NCBI GenBank assembly: GCA_959021945.1 | Contig: CAUEYG010000051.1 | Location: 1-7,981, forward strand | Length of the DNA: 7,981 bases | Direction: 5' to 3' | Origin: an uncultured Eubacteriales bacterium | GTDB taxonomy: Bacteria; Bacillota; Clostridia; Peptostreptococcales; Anaerovoracaceae | Shown: positions 6,050 to 7,981 of the stretch, one piece after another | Layout: each line of letters begins with the position of its first letter | Numbering within the stretch: position 1 is the stretch's first letter | Program-made: the position numbers and the translations under genes | Notes under the pieces: model-generated | What the model was told of the DNA's origin: nothing | The model's database searches: none | Seen by the model: the letters and a program-made list of their open reading frames with translations, nothing else

Positions 6050-6721
6050 TTACTCCTTTTCTATGAGGCTGGCCTTCAGGCCTTCCTTGCCTGTGTCCCT
6101 GCCGCCTTTTGCTACTGCAGTGTCAACAATCTTGCCCTGAGGCATTTTTTCTGTATACTTAGCTCCGATTCCCATGAGAATCCCAAGTCCTGAGGGCGTC
6201 ACCATTTCCGTTTCAATGTCATCTGTAACAAAGACATAGTCGCAGTTTTCCCGCATTGCCATAACGGCAGGTACGGGCACGGGAATGGTCCCGTGGCTGC
6301 ACTGGATAAAGCCCTTTCCATCGTGAATCTCTGAGCAGAAAATTTCATCAATACCCAAGCTCTGCAGAGCCGCAGCTACTCCTACAATGTTTTTTACAGC
6401 CTGGTTTCTTCCCACTTCGTGAAAATGAACGTTTTCCACATCAGATTCATGTACTTTGGCTTCCGCCTCAGCAATGACCCGGTAGATAGACAGGGCTGTA
6501 TCCTTAACAGGCTGGCTCAGGGCGCTCTTTTCAATCAGTTCCTTTATTTCCTTATGGCTGCGGTGGCTATGGTGACTGTGATGGTGCTCGTCTCCGTCAT
6601 GACTGTGCTCATGAGGAAGCTTCAGGACATCTGCTCCGTCTTTTCTGCCGCCTAAATCCAGCAGTGTTTTTAAAATCATATCTCCGCTGATTCCGCTGGT
6701 GCAATCAAAATATAAGTTCAT
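6050..6721 (-). CDS. larC: Short LarC-type nickel insertion protein (LarC1-like, no C-terminal LarC2 part)
   Basis: LarC is the CTP-dependent chelatase that inserts nickel into pyridinium-bisthiocarboxylate mononucleotide to make the nickel-pincer cofactor of LarA-type racemases and epimerases. The protein shows the family opening YFDCTSGISGDM (4-15), a His-rich loop (37-56, ten His in 20 residues), VHFHEVGRNQAVKNIVG (98-114), QCSHGTIPVPVPAV (140-153), and EMVTPSGLGILMG (172-184). At 223 residues it covers only the N-terminal part; full LarC is roughly 400 residues, sometimes split as larC1/larC2 with a programmed frameshift. Here the next gene, the SseB protein, starts 4 bp later, so no LarC2 follows. 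The block usually VGAVDSIVDI reads VGRNQAVKNI, so two conserved Asp are missing. TAGGAG at the larB stop is the ribosome binding site. It could be a complete but distinct small family rather than a chelatase by itself. Confidence 0.85.
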   Translation of the reverse strand: MNLYFDCTSGISGDMILKTLLDLGGRKDGADVLKLPHEHSHDGDEHHHSHHSHRSHKEIKELIEKSALSQPVKDTALSIYRVIAEAEAKVHESDVENVHFHEVGRNQAVKNIVGVAAALQSLGIDEIFCSEIHDGKGFIQCSHGTIPVPVPAVMAMRENCDYVFVTDDIETEMVTPSGLGILMGIGAKYTEKMPQGKIVDTAVAKGGRDTGKEGLKASLIEKE

Positions 6722-6732
6722 TGTTTTTTCTC

Positions 6733-7479
6733 CTAAATCCGATTGATATTGGAAGCCAAGTAAGCGGCTCCAAAACCATTGTCAATATTAACGATTCCGA
6801 CTCCATTGGCACAGCTGTTGAGCATGGATAGAAGGGCTGAAATCCCGCCCAGATTAGCGCCATAGCCAATGCTGGTGGGCACTGCGATAACCGGCCGCTC
6901 CACAAGACCGCCTACTACGCTTGCCAGGGCTCCTTCCATGCCGGCAACTACAATGACCACATTGGCACTGCGTATCTTGTCCATCTTTGCAAAGAGCCTG
7001 TGGATGCCGGCAACCCCTACATCATAAATGCGCTCCACTTTATTTCCAAGGGCCTGGGCAGTAATGGCCGCTTCCTCTGCTACCGGAATGTCGGCGGTGC
7101 CTGCTGTTACAACGGCAATGGTTCCCTCTCTGCGGGGAACCGGATCTTCCATAAGGACGATCATTCTGGCGTCTTGAAAATATTCTGCATGAGGCAGCAC
7201 CTTTTGCACTGCCTGAAAGTCTTCTTTTGCAGCTCTGGTGCCAATGACATTTTTATTCCGGTCCGCCAATTCTTTCATAATAGCCGCAATCTGTTCCGGC
7301 TTTTTCCCCTGGCAGAATACGGCCTCCGGATAGCCTGTCCGAAGGTTTCTGTGATGGTCAATATTGGCAAACCCCAGATCTTCAAAGGGAAGATCTTTGA
7401 GAATTTCCACTGCCGCCTCCGGCCTTGTTTCACCCTGGGCAACCTGCTCCATCAGTTTTGTCAAATATTCTTTATCCAT
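6733..7479 (-). CDS. larB: Nickel-pincer cofactor biosynthesis protein LarB (pyridinium-3,5-biscarboxylic acid mononucleotide synthase)
   Basis: LarB carboxylates the pyridinium ring of nicotinic acid adenine dinucleotide at C5 and cleaves its phosphoanhydride, the first step of nickel-pincer cofactor synthesis. Its C-terminal half is related to the AIR carboxylase PurE. From the chosen start the protein has 248 residues, the normal LarB size. It shows TAGTADIPVAEEAA (about 124-137), VVVAGMEGALASVVGGL (about 174-190), PVIAVPTSIGYGANLGG and LNSCANGVGIVNIDNGFGAA, where Cys223 falls near the catalytic Cys known from the Lactiplantibacillus enzyme (about 221, from memory). An in-frame upstream ATG at 7593 would add 38 residues. 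I chose 7479 because AAGGAG lies 9 bases before it, the extra segment has no family counterpart, and a perfect TATAAT sits inside that segment. The His-rich LarC follows 11 bp later. Confidence 0.95.
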   Translation of the reverse strand: MDKEYLTKLMEQVAQGETRPEAAVEILKDLPFEDLGFANIDHHRNLRTGYPEAVFCQGKKPEQIAAIMKELADRNKNVIGTRAAKEDFQAVQKVLPHAEYFQDARMIVLMEDPVPRREGTIAVVTAGTADIPVAEEAAITAQALGNKVERIYDVGVAGIHRLFAKMDKIRSANVVIVVAGMEGALASVVGGLVERPVIAVPTSIGYGANLGGISALLSMLNSCANGVGIVNIDNGFGAAYLASNINRI

Positions 7480-7518
7480 ATCTCCCAACTCCTTACCCTG
7501 TAAAATCAACAGTTCTTT

Positions 7519-7527
7519 ATTATACCA
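7519..7527 (-). promoter_or_regulatory. larB: Extended -10 promoter immediately upstream of larB
   Basis: TGGTATAAT (7527-7519) is a perfect TATAAT with the TG extension. No good -35 is found at 16-18 bp (about ATAACC), which an extended -10 can tolerate. The start would be near 7512, giving a leader of about 33 nt with the AAGGAG ribosome binding site. It probably serves the whole larB-larC-SseB-isomerase operon. Confidence 0.65.
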
Positions 7528-7619
7528 CAAATATGGCCTTTGGTTATCTGCTTTTTTTGTTTCTTTTTTCTCCGCAAGCCCATCTTTGCTCATTACTTTT
7601 CCGGGATATTCCGCAGTCC

Positions 7620-7715
7620 AGGAGCAAACGGTGGTGCAACCGGCCGCTGCCCTGATCTATAGCCTTCCTGCTGCCGGGCGGTTCCGGGACTTTCACCCAT
7701 TAGAAACGTGGGGGC
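7620..7715 (-). other. GC-rich structured segment, possible non-coding RNA or group II intron remnant
   Basis: This segment is much richer in G+C than its flanks. On the minus strand it contains TTCTAATGGGTGAAAGTCCC (7705-7686), whose GGG...CCC ends can pair. AACCG (7683-7679) and CGGTT (7642-7638) enclose a further GGGC/GCCC pair, so a compact fold is possible. The GGTGAAAGTCC core resembles, from memory, a sequence common in domain I of bacterial group II introns. It also loosely resembles the GGTGnAAxTCC part of cobalamin riboswitches, but the CACTG box is absent. No reverse transcriptase or intron 3' end is visible. The plus strand can be read as a small open frame ending at 7732, but it runs over larB and has no start signal. 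I cannot assign it. Confidence 0.35.
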
Positions 7716-7734
7716 ATCAGGCGTACAAATAAAG

Positions 7735-7777
7735 AGCGGCGCAGCCATCTGAAGTCAAATGGATGTGCCGCTTTTTT
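7735..7777 (+). terminator. Terminator-like hairpin with T-run on the plus strand
   Basis: Arms 7735-7748 and 7759-7772 pair over 14 positions with one mismatch (G/A) and one G-U around the loop CTGAAGTCAA, followed by six T (7772-7777). This is a textbook intrinsic terminator for plus-strand transcription, although no plus-strand gene precedes it here. Read on the minus strand the same stem is followed by CTTTATTTG, a weaker U-rich tail, so it could also stop transcripts from the distal larB promoter. Confidence 0.7.
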
Positions 7778-7796
7778 CTATATATTGTTTTATTTT

Positions 7797-7818
7797 GCCC
7801 GAAGCTTTTTCGCCGGGC
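7797..7818. repeat. Small GC-rich inverted repeat in the larB leader
   Basis: GCCCG (7797-7801) and CGGGC (7814-7818) are perfect arms around a 12-base centre in which GAA and TTC can pair further. No U-run follows on either strand, so it is not a terminator. It lies between the distal promoter and the terminator-like hairpin and would be part of the leader RNA. Confidence 0.45.
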
Positions 7819-7821
7819 TAA

Positions 7822-7867
7822 ATTTGCTGTAAATCTTCTTATCCATCTTGGCGGAATAGCAGCAAAT
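7822..7867. repeat. 8-bp inverted repeat at the start of the distal larB leader
   Basis: ATTTGCTG (7822-7829) and CAGCAAAT (7860-7867) are exact reverse complements 30 bases apart. The right arm begins at the predicted transcription start of the distal promoter, so the pairing would form the 5'-terminal stem of that RNA. Confidence 0.5.
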
Positions 7868-7874
7868 CCACTTT

Positions 7875-7904
7875 GTTATACCTTTTTTGTTAATACTGAG
7901 TCAA
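7875..7904 (-). promoter_or_regulatory. Candidate distal promoter of the larB leader
   Basis: TTGACT (7904-7899) and TATAAC (7880-7875) each match the vegetative consensus at five of six bases, with an 18-bp spacer. A start would fall near 7868, at the base of the ATTTGCTG/CAGCAAAT stem, which adds some support. No protein gene starts until larB nearly 390 bases later. Confidence 0.55.
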
Positions 7905-7958
7905 AAGGTACAAATTTTCAAGGCTTCAGGGCCCGCATTTTGGCCATTTCTTGAAAAA

Positions 7959-7981
7959 GGCCCTTTTTCTCGAGTTTTAGG
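7959..7981 (+). repeat. Partial third copy of the 14-nt-loop hairpin repeat, cut by window edge
   Basis: On the plus strand GGCCCTTTTT (7959-7968) is followed by CTCGAGTTTTAGG up to the edge. This parallels copies 1 and 2, where TTTTT is followed by a 14-nt loop beginning CTCGA or CCTCA. If it is the same element, one more loop base and AAAAAGGGCC should lie just beyond the window. The arm also overlaps a local palindrome, GAAAAAGG-C-CCTTTTTC (7953-7969). Confidence 0.4.

Larger units (their letters stand above)
7480..7981 (-). other. Gene-free leader/intergenic region upstream of larB
   Basis: I find no convincing protein gene in this 500-bp stretch. From the right edge it holds a partial copy of the hairpin repeat, overlapping inverted repeats with a T-run on the plus strand, a minus-strand promoter-like pair (7875-7904), two inverted repeats, a terminator-like hairpin (7735-7777), a GC-rich segment with its own potential fold (7620-7715), and a second, larB-proximal promoter (7519-7527). 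If the distal promoter is used, larB has a leader of almost 390 nt. Otherwise the larB-proximal promoter gives one of about 33 nt. Confidence 0.6.

Noticed and set aside
7480..7593. In-frame 38-codon N-terminal extension of larB from the ATG at 7593
   Set aside because: No good ribosome binding site precedes 7593, the extension contains a perfect extended -10 promoter, and the ATG at 7479 has AAGGAG and gives the usual LarB length.
7620..7715. Cobalamin or NiCo riboswitch upstream of larB
   Set aside because: GGTGAAAGTCC and CAGGGCAG recall parts of these riboswitches, but the CACTG box and the rest of either conserved core cannot be found by eye.
7364..7732. 122-codon plus-strand frame over the larB 5' end and the GC-rich segment
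   Set aside because: It is antisense to larB for its first part and has no start signal. Its tail only reflects the GC-rich structured DNA.

Overview
The window looks like chromosomal DNA of a low-to-moderate GC member of the Firmicutes, most likely class Clostridia and probably Lachnospiraceae. The reasons are the T-box-controlled valS, a cytosolic parvulin without a signal peptide, strong AGGAG ribosome binding sites, and a small LarC-type protein next to larB. The genus cannot be read from the sequence. Every gene I can support lies on the minus strand, so the biological reading direction is from high to low coordinates.

Reading in that direction, 7480-7981 is a gene-free leader. It holds two promoter-like sites, several inverted repeats, and a GC-rich structured segment I cannot assign. 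Next come four tightly packed genes: larB (NaAD carboxylase/hydrolase of nickel-pincer cofactor synthesis), a short His-rich LarC-type protein (nickel insertion), an SseB N-terminal-domain protein, and a cytosolic parvulin-type peptidyl-prolyl isomerase. Intergenic gaps are 4-13 bp and ribosome binding sites lie in or next to the preceding stop codons, so they should form one operon.

Nine bases after the isomerase stop codon begins a new promoter and a classic T-box leader (about 4553-4766) with a readable GUU valine specifier, antiterminator and terminator. This is the valyl-tRNA sensor for valS. Unusually, about 356 bp of AT-rich, repeat-bearing DNA separates the T-box terminator from the valS start. 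Two copies of a long hairpin with a similar 14-nt loop lie there, and a third, partial copy in the opposite orientation appears to be cut by the right edge of the window.

After valS come folC (folylpolyglutamate/dihydrofolate synthase), 16 bp downstream, and the first 73 codons of a diacylglycerol-kinase-family lipid kinase. The kinase start codon shares one base with the folC stop, so translation of the pair is probably coupled. The valS-folC-lipid kinase part is housekeeping. The least ordinary parts are the larB leader, the short LarC, and the repeat-filled gap before valS.
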